Shown: positions 11,302 to 23,809, numbered from the stretch's first letter. The stretch is 39,345 nt of DNA from Rhizophagus sp. LPA8_4_AMF (GCA_021464525.1 JADRCO010000279.1:1-39345); one strand, 5' to 3'. Notes: generated by a model from the sequence alone, not told the origin. Numbers and translations: made by a program.

Positions 11302-12735
11302 ATGGTTATTAATGTTATGAATTATTTGACATTAATTTTGTTGGTATTAGCACTGTGTGCATTATTTCCAACAAATACACAAGCCACGAATTCCCTTTCC
11401 GAAAAATTCAGTAAATGTGAAAAAAAATTTTGGTTTAAAAATCTTTCACATTATAAACAATCACTTAAATCTAAATGTTTAAAGGAGAAACATCATAAAA
11501 AAGAAAAGAGACATCGTCAAAAACATGTTTGTAATAATAAATCTCTTGATAAGAAGATCATCTTATCAAAATGGGAAAAATTTTCCAATTGTCGATGTGA
11601 ATCAGCTATAGAAGAATTAAAGGATACTAAAGAATCAAAAGTTTTAACTTGTTATCAAATTGTTAAGTTTAATAAAGTTAGTGGAAAATTTGTTGGTCAA
11701 TTATCAGTTTTTAAGAAGAATTCAGATAAACAAGATTTTGATGTAGCTGTTAAATATTCTGATGTTAAATTATTGAATAATAAGGGTCAATGGGTTAAAA
11801 CTAAGGAAGGTTATTATCGTTCAAAAAAAAGTACTCAAACTTGTAAAGATCAATTTACGGTTGAAACTTATTTTATTAAGGGTGAAATTTCACAGAAAGA
11901 ATCTATGAATAAGATTTCTTTAAATAGAATTTCTCCATCAAATATTAAGTTAGTTAATAATAACAGTGAAAAAAGCATAACAATATCAAACGGTCAACAA
12001 GTTTTAATCCCTTTCCCAAAATTCGTTCTTAATGACAACAATGAAAACCAACCGGAAAAAAATCCTAAGAACTCTAATGGCCCTGAAAAATCACCCGGGG
12101 ATGTTGATTCACCACCTGTTGATCCTGCTGGACCATCAACACCTGCTAAACCATCAGATCCATCGTCCAATAATCCAGTAAATCTACCATCAGAATCAGA
12201 TCCATCGTCCAATAACCCAGTAAATCCACCATCAGAAGAATCAGATCCATCGTCCAATAATCCAGTAAATCCACCATCAGAATCAGATCCATCAACAGCT
12301 TCACCAACTTCACCACCAGCATCTGATGGATATGGTCCTCAAGACGATACTAATACTCCTGGCGATAATACCAATACTCCTGGTGGTAATACCAATACTC
12401 CTGGTGGTAATGCCAACACTCCTGCTGTTAATAAAAATTCAACCCCAGCAAACGACGAATCAAGTGCAAACGCAGTAGCTAGTCCAGTTGACAAATCGGT
12501 CGGTTCCGTTACCAGTTCAAACCAAGAAGCAAGTGTCAATCAACAAGGTGCCCCATTTACTGGGCTTCTCGTATTCGCTGTTATTGTTTCAGTTGGTGCC
12601 GCTTTCGTTGGTTATAATACCTATGAAAGAATTAAGTGGCGTAGACATTTTCGTCGTGGTCAAGCTGCTGCCGCCCAATTAAATCCTTCTTTAGCTAATG
12701 TACCTGATTATAATGGTTATGGTAGAGCTTACTAA
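11302..12735 (+). CDS. Signal-peptide, Pro/Ser-rich stalk, single-pass membrane surface protein
   Basis: An intronless 477-aa protein of unrecognised family. Residues 1-28 form a signal peptide with a hydrophobic core and likely cleavage after NTQA. Residues about 30-245 are lysine-rich with several cysteines (near 39, 59, 77, 97, 99, 116 and 182) and look like a folded extracellular domain. Residues about 246-410 are a Pro/Ser/Asn-rich, probably O-glycosylated stalk containing two sets of tandem repeats. A transmembrane helix (about 420-439) is followed by a basic stop-transfer stretch (ERIKWRRHFRRG) and a 38-residue cytoplasmic tail. The first ATG has A at -3 and G at +4 and is preferred, although Met6 would also give a good signal peptide. 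The layout resembles fungal cell-wall stress sensors of the WSC/Mid2 kind, but no WSC cysteine signature is visible, so that role is only a suggestion. Confidence 0.85.
   Translation: MVINVMNYLTLILLVLALCALFPTNTQATNSLSEKFSKCEKKFWFKNLSHYKQSLKSKCLKEKHHKKEKRHRQKHVCNNKSLDKKIILSKWEKFSNCRCESAIEELKDTKESKVLTCYQIVKFNKVSGKFVGQLSVFKKNSDKQDFDVAVKYSDVKLLNNKGQWVKTKEGYYRSKKSTQTCKDQFTVETYFIKGEISQKESMNKISLNRISPSNIKLVNNNSEKSITISNGQQVLIPFPKFVLNDNNENQPEKNPKNSNGPEKSPGDVDSPPVDPAGPSTPAKPSDPSSNNPVNLPSESDPSSNNPVNPPSEESDPSSNNPVNPPSESDPSTASPTSPPASDGYGPQDDTNTPGDNTNTPGGNTNTPGGNANTPAVNKNSTPANDESSANAVASPVDKSVGSVTSSNQEASVNQQGAPFTGLLVFAVIVSVGAAFVGYNTYERIKWRRHFRRGQAAAAQLNPSLANVPDYNGYGRAY
12154..12294 (+). repeat. 42-45 bp tandem repeat in the stalk coding region
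   Basis: Three units start at 12154, 12196 and 12241 and a partial fourth starts at 12283. Each encodes SDPSSNNPVNxPSE. The second unit carries an extra GAA codon. The unit length is a multiple of three, so copy-number change would preserve the frame. Confidence 0.9.
12349..12432 (+). repeat. 21-bp tandem repeat, four units, in the stalk coding region
   Basis: Four consecutive 21-bp units encode TNTPGDN, TNTPGGN, TNTPGGN and ANTPAVN. The middle two are nearly identical, which fits recent slippage. The unit is frame-preserving. Confidence 0.9.
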
Positions 12736-14120
12736 AAAGTATAATAATTTTTGGTATCTTTTTCCTTGTAAATTTTCTTTTCCTTTTTTTTTAAGTGATT
12801 TTTCTTTTAAAAATTGAATTTTAGTGTTTATTAAATTTTTTTAAAATATCATCAAAAGACAAAAGATGTTTGAGAAAAACCAAACAAACAGCATATAAAT
12901 AGTTAAACGAATAAAAATCATTCCCACTTCATCCGCCATATAACATTAATATAATTAGTTTAAATAATTCCGCATTCACACAATATAATCAATTTCACTT
13001 ATAAATAATCATTCACCATAAACTTCTTTAAAAATAATCTAAATCAATTTTTTTTTAATTTAATTTAATTTTATTTTAAATTTTAGAAGGGAGAAGAAAA
13101 AAAAATATATTTATTTATTTTTTTTTTTTCACGCGTAATATGCGGGATTAATGGGCCAAAGAATATTTTATATGGTGGTATTTAAGTTATCATTTGTTCA
13201 ATAAAAAACAAAATTTAGCATGATATAAATATATTTATTATTATTTTTTTTTTTTTAAATTTTTTGTATTAAAATTTTTCTTGTAATTTTATTTCTTCAT
13301 TTTCTTATAATGTCTATGTACAGTCACGTAGATACTAGATTTCAATTATTAAAAGAATTATAAAATAATATCTTGATATCTTATTTTTATAAAATGTGAT
13401 AAATCACGAAAACGCGTAAAATTACGATTGATACGATTGCTCGATTGGGATCGATTGATGGATGATTATATAATAATTGTGGCGCCACTCGATTGGCGAT
13501 ATATTTTCACGATAAAAAAATTAAACGTAAAATTTATTAATTGGAAATACTTACTTATTGAAATTGGACCTCTGATTCTAATTTCTAATATTTCAATATT
13601 AGAATAGCGGAATGCAAGTTGTATTAATCATCTCCTCCCCCGCGGTAAGGACGATCTCGGAAGTCGGAACACTACGGGATGATGAAATTAGATATGCGAC
13701 AAATTGAATTAAATTATAAAACGATATTGTACTATAATTAAATTAATGAAAGAAATAGAAACACTATAATAAAGTAAAACTGATATATTTTATTATTATC
13801 AATTTTCTTTTTTTTTTTTTTAGAATTTTTATAGGCTGTTATTTATTTGGATTTATTTGGGAAGATAATAAATAATTAATCGCAGTGGAATTTTTTTGGG
13901 GTGACAAATAAATAAATAAATAATTACACCAATCTTTATTAATTGCATCATTAGTAAAACAGATATGTAATTAAAATATTAATATTTATCCAATCTATAA
14001 GGAAAACGTTGACCTGATAATTTTGACGTTGATCAAATAAATTGCCTGACTAATAAATAAAAGTTTTTATTGGATAGGAAAAACCGATAAAATTTTAGTA
14101 ATAAGGAATATGCCTCTAAA
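12736..14120. other. Intergenic DNA, no gene seen
   Basis: The first part is presumably the 3' untranslated region of the surface-protein gene. CG-containing patches at 13408-13515 (clustered CGATTG words) and 13625-13690 (CCCCCGCGGTAAGG and neighbours) contrast with the A+T background and may be remnants of a repeat. No coding frame was found. Confidence 0.5.
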
Positions 14121-14544
14121 ATGAATCGTTTCAGATTTCTTTCTCAACTTTCTCAAACAAACAAATATAAAAAAAATATTACCAATTTATATCAAATTCT
14201 GTAAGATATTTATTACACATACTACAAAAACATATAAACATTAATTACGACAAAGTCTTTTAATTATGAGAAAAACCTTTTGCCGTGTCGAAAATGATAC
14301 CAATGATACAACAAATGATGTTGATTAAACGAGTAAACGAGTATCACTTCTCCATAATGCCATTATTCATGTGTCTCATTTCTAGAAATTATGATACGAA
14401 TATATTTCAACTTCGTACAATTCTGCATTTGAAAATCATCCTGAAATTTCATTACCAGAGGATCGACTCGGTATCAATTTATCCTATATGGCTTTTACGA
14501 CCACAACTTATTTGTTTACGATTTTTTATGATTCCCATGTGAAA

Positions 14545-14578
<34 letters not shown>

Positions 14579-14930
14579 CCCCTTGATTAAAAAAAAAAAA
14601 CCTCATAATAAAATCTGTTGTAAATTATACGTATATTACATTTTTAATTAAGGGTACAGATGGTTCTATAATTGGACCCGTTCGTTCGTATTGCCGGCAG
14701 TTTACTATTACTTATATTGTACTGGTGCATTGTCTAATTGTTTCAAATTAATCACCAATGTTATAATATAAATCGATTTTTTATAACAATATAAATTTGG
14801 GTTCACAAGTATTATACGTTGTTGCACAAAAAGACATTCAAGAACTACTTCCAACAAAATAACTAACGTTTTGGATTGCATCAGTATCATAGGCATGGCG
14901 CATGGGTAATGCCTCACTTGTTCAAATCAT
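14121..14930 (+). pseudogene. Possible broken gene remnant, unknown product
   Basis: An ATG at 14121 opens a 27-codon basic frame (MNRFRFLSQLSQTNKYKK), which could be a targeting-peptide-like first exon. About 300 bp downstream a coding-like stretch near 14415-14540 reads ENHPEISLPEDRLGINLSYM and is then hydrophobic, ending before a poly-T run of about 30. Further fragments around 14650-14900 (GTDGSIIGPVRSY; LGSQVLYVVAQKDIQELLPT) look coding but are cut by stops. I could not join them into an open model and do not recognise the family. It may be a decayed gene, or partly chance. Confidence 0.25.
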
Positions 14931-15038
14931 AACACATTAAATTTATATCATTTATAGTAAGAAAATTTCTATTTTAATCTTAAATTCTAATTTGACCCAA
15001 CTCTACAATATAATATATACGTGTAAGATAAAAAATTG

Positions 15039-17918
15039 CTAAAATTTCTTAGATTTAATAAAATCTTTTATGTTTTCATTGAATAATCTGAGGAATAAAT
15101 AAATAAAACTACCAATGAATCTAATAGCTGCTAAAGTAGCAACACTCCAAAGTATAAAAATAAAATAAATGTTATCATTTGAACTTAAGGTAGAAGAGAA
15201 ATTAGTTATAAGAGCAATTAATATCATATTTGAAAATATCCATGAAGATACGAGATAAGTTCTAAATTTCGCATTTGATTCCTTTTGTGCTTCTCCTAAA
15301 TTCTGTTGTCTTTTTTTTGATTTCTCTTGTCTTTGTAAATCATTTTGTATTTTTTGGTCTAAAAAAAAATTCCGTACTCTTTCGTATTCTTCATCAACAT
15401 CTTCTGGTATATCTACTGTAGCACTTTGATCTCCTTTTGCATCGACTTTCTCTTTTTCATCATGTACTTTTTTTTTGGGTTCTCCTTTTGTTCCCCAACT
15501 AAAAAGGAAGGAAAAAAGAAAATTGTCATTAGTTTATTAACATAAAAAGAAAAAGAAATTCACCATCCCTCATAATTTACCTAACATCATGAATATTGCA
15601 AAAAGCGTAAACATTTAAAACATTGACATAAAAAGGTATTAATAACATATATTGAATAAAACTACTAAACATGTGAAATGGGTCAAGAAATAATAAACTA
15701 ATAAAAAAATATAATCCAAAGGTACTTAATAATGATAATACAACATTTCTAAAATTGAAATTGCTAAAAATATTTTGCACGCTTTTTACATCTATTTCTT
15801 TAAAACCTATATAAGTTATTCGCCCTGTCGCAATCAATATATAAATCATTATTAACGCAAAAAACATTGTAGAAAATATATAGGCCCGTCTTGCACTGGT
15901 TAAAGTTCAATTAAGTGTTAATGATATGAGGCTATTAGTTTGTAATTAAATAATAATGAAAAAACTTTACCTTCCTGGTTTATTACCCATAGCTAATGCG
16001 AATTGGAAAATAATTAATGTTATATAAATAAATTTTAAAACATTATATATTATTTTTTCCCAAGTTGCATATTCGGAAACTGAATTTCCTAAAATATGAA
16101 AGATTAAATAGAGATTTCCCTATAATAAATAAAGTAGGTATATTATTATTATTATACAAATCTTTAAGAACATCACATATAACTTACCAACGCGAACCAA
16201 GAAAAGACTAAATTATAAGTTTGATAAAACATTTCAATTAATAATAAAATTTTCTTCCAAATACTATGTTTGCTTCTACAAATGTTAGAAGTATGAGAAA
16301 TAGCATAAAGACTAGCAAAGAAAGTTCCATTTAACCAACGGCGACGTTGTTTAATGAATTCGATTATTTTATCAGGTACATCCGTTTCGGCAGAAGCTGA
16401 TTTAACATATCGTAATAACCAGGATTCATCTCTTTTTGAAATCAATTCAAAACATAGAATACGATCTTCTGCTAAATACATATTTGCCTCAAATAAACCA
16501 GTCTTTATTTTTTGATCTTTTAGCTTTTGATCATGAAGTTTCTCGCCCAAAAAATAAGAAGCTAATGGACCAACTTCTTCTTTTGTTACCGGATCGATTT
16601 GATTCGCTATAGCTTTATAACGATAAGCAGAAAAAGCACCGGGTAATACAGTAATATAACCAAAGACGGATTCTAAAGGCTTATCTAAAATATTCGACAT
16701 TTTATATTCAAAATTTTGAGCAGCTACAAGAGGATTGGATAATATATTTTTTTTCATTGCAACAATTTCACCGCAAGCGCCTCCAATAGAAGAATCATTA
16801 TCAAAAGCTTTCCATAAATGATAAATAGAGTTTTTACCAGGTTTTGTGCCGGAATCCAATAAAATACAAACATTTGGCTCTAAAATTTTACCAAAAGCAT
16901 TAAAAAACCATCTGTGAGAATTAATTTTCTTAGTATTTTCTTCTTTAAGACAAAATAAAACTTGAATTGGTATATTTTTAAATTTTGCTCCTACTGGTCT
17001 CATATTTTCCGGATCAAGACAAAATTGTGTTGTATATTCAAAAATATGAGCAGTCACAGGTTTATTATTTACTTCTTTTTTTACTACCCCTTCTTGATAT
17101 ACTCCTATAGCTGATAAATAAGCTTTTGTACTTATATTAATTTCTTCAAATCCATCTGATACAACACATACAACTACTTTTTTCCATCCATCTTCTTTCC
17201 ATGTATCTGAACTATTCCGGTTACATAATTCGTGAATATTTTCCATGACCCCATAAAATGTACGCGCAAATAATTTTGCATCTTCGTCATACATTGTAAT
17301 AACTATAAATATTTCGGTATCTCTTTCATAAATTTTTTGTCTAAGTGTATAATTTTCTCTCTTAAAATCGTCAGGATCACATGTACAAGCAGTATATCTA
17401 ACTTTATCATATTCCTTTTCTTTAAGAGGAACTTCCGTTGTTAACCCAGTGGGCACAGGACAATCATATACGAAATGCCCATCAGATAATTTGATTTTTT
17501 CTTGTTTGTAACGACGTGGTTGAATGCTTGGAGCTTCACCGTAATGTATTGTTTTTGATTCAGGTTGGGTTTTTTCTGATATTTCTATAGTTAATTGATC
17601 TGAATCATTTTGCAAATTTGTTTGTAATGGATTAGTAGAAGGCGACTGATGTTGAAATTCTGATAAATTAGAAGAGGTTATTTGATAATATTGTGGAGTT
17701 GGCATAAATTCAGTACCCATATTAATCATATGAAAATTATAAGATGTAGAAGAATCTTGAGGTACATTTAAAGTTGATTTTGTACTATTACTAGCATTAT
17801 CAGGAAAAGTTGAGGATGGTTGAGAAGTAGGATAATTGTATTGTGGATACCCTCCAATTGGAGGAGGAGGAGGTGGTGGTGGCGGTGGGTATCCTCCTCC
17901 TTGTCCTTGTTCTGACAT
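15039..17918 (-). CDS. CHS: Chitin synthase (division 1, class I-III type), glycosyltransferase family 2
   Basis: Makes beta-1,4-linked chitin from UDP-GlcNAc at the plasma membrane and extrudes it into the wall. My model has four exons (17918-16188, 16119-15971, 15895-15581, 15498-15039) totalling 2655 nt and 884 aa, with consistent phase and GTAAGT, GTAAAG and GTAAAT donors. Residues 10-20 are polyproline in a disordered, probably cytosolic N-terminus. The catalytic region starts near 180; M209 opens MYDEDAKLF. D355 lies in LDSGTKPG, E484-D485 in EDRIL (the acceptor-side ED motif) and 524-528 is QRRRW, the hallmark chitin synthase motif. Membrane helices begin near 553 and continue through exons 2-4. 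Exon 2 ends in GNKPG, and the exon 3/4 junction rebuilds HDVSWGTKG, both typical of division-1 enzymes. Length is normal for the class. No defect is visible, so it should be functional. The exact class is not resolved by eye. Confidence 0.95.
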
Positions 17919-19524
17919 AATTTATTTTTATTTTTTATAAATTATATGAAAAAAAATTATGTTGAATACTTGTTATCAAACTTTTTTAAAGGTATACTTT
18001 TTTTTTCGTTTTTTATAAGAAAAAGATTTTCATATGGTTTCTTTATATGGGATTTAGTATGGAAAAAGAATTAACCCTAAAAAAGGTGATCATTTATAAA
18101 ATTATAATCAAATCAAAACAAAACTAAATGATCAGTTAATCACTCGGAATTTTGATTATTTTTATTCCTTGGCAAAAATAATTTTTCATTCAATTTAATT
18201 TCTATATCTTATGTTGCAGGAATAGTATCTCCGCCTCTTTCACTCGAAAAAAATTCCATTTCTATTTTTAAAATCATAATTTACCCAGATATTCATCTGA
18301 TTATTTATTATTATACAAGCTTTCTATTCTTAATAAAAATTCGATTTATAGACATGGTGGTACAATGTCAACCCTCTGAAATTTGCAAGATGCCCGGAGT
18401 ACTATAGTCCGCAATCTCTACTACCATTTAAAGATATACATATATGGTAAAATACTAACTTTTCTATTGTATTACGCAATTTATTTTGCACGACGTAGAT
18501 TTGTTGAGATGCTTTTATGAATAACGCTGGTCAAATTGTATTACTTTTTTAGATACTAACTGACACTATCTTAATTCCGGACCTGAAGAAATGCAGAAAT
18601 GGAATTGGACAAGGACCAGATTGAAATTTGGACTATTGGACCTGGACTAATTAGAAATGTCCACTTCAGTATTTGGACATTAATGGAATTTGGGACTGTC
18701 ATATCTTTTTGGACAATGTCCAATTGTCATATCGTCTAATAATGTTTTAACGAATAATATGAATTGTTTTTTTCAGAATAAATTTTTGTTAATCATTTAC
18801 TATATGTATACTCTACGCCGGGGCATAAAATGGTAAATCAATTAATCTCTGACAATATTCTATATAGGCACTAGTCATGGATTAATAACTGGTAGCACAA
18901 AATCAAGTTTCGCGTCTTTATATACAATTTTAGTGAACAACACTTTGACTCCATATCTAAATTTGAGTTATGGTAATAATAGACTCGTCGCATTATTCAC
19001 GTGACAATTTTCGATTTTCCCAGAATTACATGTCGAATAGTAGTTGACAGTCTGTACAACTTTGGAGTCTTTTATTCCGAGACTGACACATTTTTCAACT
19101 CGAAACTTAATTCTTATAAACAAGATTATTTTGGTGTTATTTACATTCTTTGGACTTTGCTTCAATAACATGTTTATTGTGATAATTTTCTACCGGAAAG
19201 TATAAAGAAATCACTCAACTTTAAGTTCTTGACTGCTTGTTTAACATCCCTCGGAACAGTCGGAGGAATTAACATTTGGTTACACCCACCAAAAGAATAT
19301 CGAACTTCGCGTCAATTTCAAGAGAAATTAAAAGAATGATAAATTATATTCATTTATTCCCAATAGTGCACCATTCTTTAGAATAGCAAATAATATGAAT
19401 CTTTATTTTCATAAATTACAAGTTTAATAAATTCTATTTAAATCAAAAAACAAAAGTGAAAAAAAAAAAATGTGCGGTAGAAAAAAAATAACAAATAAAC
19501 CCTTATGATTGTCATAATATATGA
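17919..19524. other. Intergenic DNA between chitin synthase promoter and channel 3' end
   Basis: The part next to 17919 should contain the chitin synthase promoter and has T-rich runs near 17996-18015. The remainder is A+T-rich with a GGAC/GTCC-rich repeat-like segment (entered separately). A minus-strand frame at 18968-19171 has no recognisable domain and is probably chance. Confidence 0.5.
18560..18745. repeat. GGAC/GTCC-rich segment resembling subterminal transposon repeats
   Basis: About ten GGAC or GTCC words occur within 190 bp of otherwise A+T-rich DNA (for example GGACCTGGACTAATT, and GGACAATGTCC near the end). The same vocabulary of alternating GTCCATTAGTCC words forms the 3' end of the hAT remnant near 29850-29890, so this is probably a fragment of a related element. 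No terminal repeat or coding sequence was found. Confidence 0.4.
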
Positions 19525-22500
19525 TTAAACTTGAGAAAGAAGTTTCGAAAAATTTTCTTTTATTATTTCAGATAAATCGCTTTTATTCAAAGTTTCTTCG
19601 TCCATTATTTTCTTTTTAGCTTTACGAATTTCGTCAACATCCGCATAATAATAACTAAAAATTTCATATAAAAAAAAAAAAATTTAAATTCTGTTTGACT
19701 GTATTAATGTAAAAATTTATAAATAATAAAAAAAAATTTTTTTTTTTTTTCTTACATGATATCAGGAAACCAATCAGTCCGACGTCTTTGATGTGGTAAT
19801 AAATAAAACAATTCAATTTCTTTCAGAATCTGTGAAAAATAAATAAGTTGCAAATTTTTTTTTTTTTTTTGAAATATTACGTATATAATTAATTATTATT
19901 TTACTAACCTCAGCTTTTTGTGCTAAATAAAATGCTCTGTCATTATCTTTCTCGATAGCCATATTTAGAAGTCCAATGAATAAATTCATTAAAAATACAA
20001 CAATTACCAATGTAAATATAACCATTAATACGATCATAACTGTATTATCTTTAGGTTGCCATGCATCTAATGAGTTTTTATCTCCTGATAAATAATATGA
20101 TGATAATTAATTAAAGTGATGTAAAAAAAAAAGATAAAAAGCCAATTAAAAAACTATATACCGTACCTATTAAAAACAAATACACTGCTAAAAGAGAATT
20201 AGCATAATTAGAAAATAAATTCGTATATTCATCAGGTTCTTGAACTAAAACTGCTTTGGGATCTATTATTCCATCTTCAGAAATTTGATGATATTTTGTT
20301 GTAAGAATCCAAGGATTATTAGGATCATTTAAATCTCCTGGATCATTTTCAGAAAGTTCAAATTTAGGTTCCAATAAAATAAAAAATGCATGAGCAAAAC
20401 TAACAATAATAAGAAATAAAATAAAAAGAAATGAAAAAATTCTACGTCCAACACCAATTATAATGGCAAAATAAATTCCAAATATTTCAAAAGCCCGAAA
20501 GAAAAGTAAAAATTTAATATCAAGTAAAAGGCATGAAATTGATGCTAAAGGGGTAACATTTATTTCAGGAGTATAAAGCCAAATAATTGAAGTTATTGTA
20601 GGTAATAAATAAGCACCTAAATCTATAATAACAAAATTAAGTTAATTTTTAATAAATAGTAAGATATATATAAAGTAAATTTCTATGAAAAATATATATA
20701 ATATATATATAAATAAATACATACCAAATAAATTCCAAATATTTAAAATCCATTTTTTTGGACTCCAAATAAACTGTCGAAATTCAAATAATAAATGAAT
20801 GAAACCAAAAATAATTGATAAAATTAAAAGATATTCTTTTTCTTTTGCATTGATTATTTTAGATGAAACTGATGAAGTCAAAGTAAAACAAATAAGAAAA
20901 ATTGAATATAAAAACCAAATTGCAGCATAATAATATCCACCAAATAACCTCCATTTAAAATTAATAATAGCTTCACCATTCCAAGTTTTATAAAATTCAT
21001 TAATTTGTGTTTTTGAAAAAAGACTAGATTCTGGTTTAAAAAGTAATTCTTTGAGTAAACTATATTCTTTTGGATATGTTACATAATTAGGAAAGGGAAC
21101 TATAAGTTTAAGTTTTGGTTTTAAATTTGGTTTTAAAATTAAAGATAATTTTAAAATTATTTTTGATAAATTTAATGTAAATAAAATGTAAAAAATAGTA
21201 AGAGTAGTAAAAATAGTAAAAACTATAGCAACTATTAAAAATCCAGTATTTTGATTTTTATATGAAAATATATAAAATACTATTGTTATTATAATCATAC
21301 AAAGAACTTTCAGATAATAAATAATATAAAGAATAAAACAAAAAATATAAAAAATAAATTGAATAAATCTATAAATACAATAAAAACAACAAGAATCACA
21401 ACATATAATTTTAATCAATTTAAAAATAATATTAAAAATAAGTAACAAAAATTCAAAAATATTGACTAAAAATAAAAAAATACGAATAAAATTATTAGAA
21501 GTACTATTAAAGATATTAGAAATAATAGTAAACTTATTAAAAATAATATTAAAAATAGAATTATGTATATTTAATTCTATATAAAAAGAATGAATATGAT
21601 TAAAGTTATTATAACAAATATTTTGATTTGATGAATTAATAAATAGAATTATTTTATTAATTTCATCATAAAATTTTAATAAGAAATCAGAATATTTTTC
21701 TCCTAAATGATTCATATTTTTGCTTATTATTGATAATAAATAAATATTATGATTTGGATTTTCTTTAAAATATTCTAAAATTTTATTAATGATTGCTTCT
21801 ATTAATTCTACATTATTTTTTTCAATTGCTGATTTTAATAATTTTATTCCATAATGCACTAAAAAATATTTTTGTTTCAATAAACTTTCAATCCATTGTT
21901 TTTCTAAATAATTATTTTCTGTATATTCAGAAATTCTATCAATATCTGAATCATCTAATATAGAATTATAATATTTGATTGCATATTTTAAAAATTTAAT
22001 ATTAATGTAATCTAGCATTTGAATTTTCTTAAATTTCATATCAAATATATAAACACGTAATTCTTTTTCTCTTTCTTCTTTTTCTTTTCTTTTTATTTCA
22101 TCTAGCATTTCAAATAATTCTGCAAATCCTTTTTCATTTTTCTCATTTTTTTCTTTTTTTTGTATTTTTTTATAAAATACTAATATATTATTATTAACTT
22201 TCTTATGTTTCCAGTCTTTAAATTTCAACTTTGTATTATATGATGATATTACAATTTCTTTTGTTTCATTTGAACTTAAAACAGTTTCTAGAATAATTTC
22301 TTCTTCTATTTCAAAATTTCTTATATCTTTCTTATCATTTGATTTTAATCTTAATTTATATTCATTTTGTTCTTCAATTTTTTGAAAAATTTCACAGGTT
22401 TTTAAAGAAGGAATTATATAATTTTCTATAAATTGACTTTCATTTACTTTTTGCGTAAGTTTTTGTGTGATAAATTGCTTCTCGATGTTACAAAATATAT

Positions 22501-23809
22501 TTTTATTATTTATAACTCCTTTCAAATTTGATGAATTTATGTCTAAATTATAATCAACTCGTTTAAAATCTTCTAATAATAAAGTTTTAAAATATTTCCA
22601 ATCATATTCTTCTGTAATCCACTGTTTATTACGGTATAAGTATAAAAATACCTTGCCATCCATAAATTCAATATGAGTAAAATCAATATCCGAGTCTTCT
22701 TTAGATTCCAATAAACTATTGAGATCAATAGATTTTTTTAAATTTTGTCTCCAAGAATGAATATTGATATTACTGTTTGATGTTGTAATGATATATTCAT
22801 CACTATCATCATCAACGATACTAACGATACCGAAATCTTGGACATCATTATCATCAATATCCCCGATTGGAACATGCATTTCATTCATTTTATTAGAATA
22901 AATGTAGAGAGTACCATTAATGTTTATAACTGTTAAATTTTTAGAAAATTTTAACGTAATTTTCTCAATATTTATTTCTTTTTCCTATTGATATATAAAA
23001 TACACTATATTAGAAATTATAATAACGAATAATTATTTACTTGTATATATTTATACATTTTATACTTACACTTACTTGAGGTAGTACTTTCCAATATTGA
23101 AATGTATATATACCAATTAGGACTTTCCAATATGGAATTATAGATAATTCAGATAAATCTATTATAAATATAATATTATCCATTAAAACTAGTAGCTTAT
23201 CGTTAACTACTCTGCCAAAGATTTTGTTCTTCTCATTTAATTTATGTTCAGATTTACATTTCCAATCCCTATTATCACTAGAAGAATAAATTGAAATGAC
23301 ATGATTACAATATGTTATTATATCTCCGTTATTGAGAAAGTCATATTTCACATCGTTAGGTTCATTATTATTAAGGGTAACTTTTCCTTTGTTTTTCATA
23401 TCATAAATAAATTCTATATTTGAAAAAAAAAATAATAATTTAATTTACAAAGCTTACTGCGAAAAAAAAAATTAAAAAATTTAAATAAGTGCAATTTACT
23501 TTTGTTTAATATTATAATCTTCTTATCGGAGACTTTGAAATCCATATACGATTGGAAATAATATTCAGAAGTATATATTGATATATTATTATCAGACAAG
23601 TTCCAACCAACAAAAGTCTTGTCTTCCTGGCTATACGTAACAATATATTTTGATTTTGGAGAAATGGCCATTTTAGTTATCGGTTTTTCATTATGCGGTA
23701 CAGTTTCCTCAACGTTGATAACGTCATGCACAGTTTCCTCGACGTTGATAACATCATGCGCAGTTTCTTCAACGTTGATTTCTTCTACGCTAATAGTTAA
23801 TTCATCCAT
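19525..23809 (-). CDS. TRP-like ion transport channel with propeller-like N-terminus
   Basis: A predicted cation channel of 1247 aa. Seven exons: 23809-23500, 23413-23076, 22984-20725, 20622-20167, 20084-19909, 19829-19756, 19654-19525 (3744 nt, all phases consistent). Residues 40-500 hold beta-rich, WD-like repeats (e.g. LTVININGTLYIYSN), then an alpha-helical region (to ~700). Residues about 710-825 contain extra hydrophobic stretches with a CCDSCCFYC cluster. The canonical channel unit follows: S1 near 897-920 (WRLFGGYYYAAIWFLY), EFRQF near 949, RAFEIFGIYFAIIIGVGRR in exon 4, a pore region ending LFLIGD (G1122-D1123) and S6 near 1138-1165 (VVFLMNLFIGLLNMAIEKD). The C-terminus carries FYLLPHQRRRTDWFPD. 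This pore and S6 pattern is that of the TRP-type ion transport superfamily; ion selectivity is unknown. It lies head-to-head with the pseudokinase-like gene, 248 bp between start codons. No break is seen. Confidence 0.88.
23690..23779 (-). repeat. 30-bp tandem repeat at the channel N-terminus
   Basis: Three consecutive units encode INVEETAHDV, INVEETVHDV and INVEETVPHN (residues 11-40 of the channel). The unit preserves frame. The acidic repeat precedes the first propeller-like strands and may vary in copy number between strains. Confidence 0.85.

Noticed and set aside
12154-12432. CRISPR-like array
   Set aside because: Units are contiguous, in frame and without unique spacers; they are coding tandem repeats.
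11994-12539. Minus-strand Asp/Gly/Ser-rich frames
   Set aside because: Antisense shadows of the tandem repeats in the surface-protein stalk.
18968-19171. Minus-strand 67-codon frame
   Set aside because: No recognised domain, no splice partners, and weak start context.
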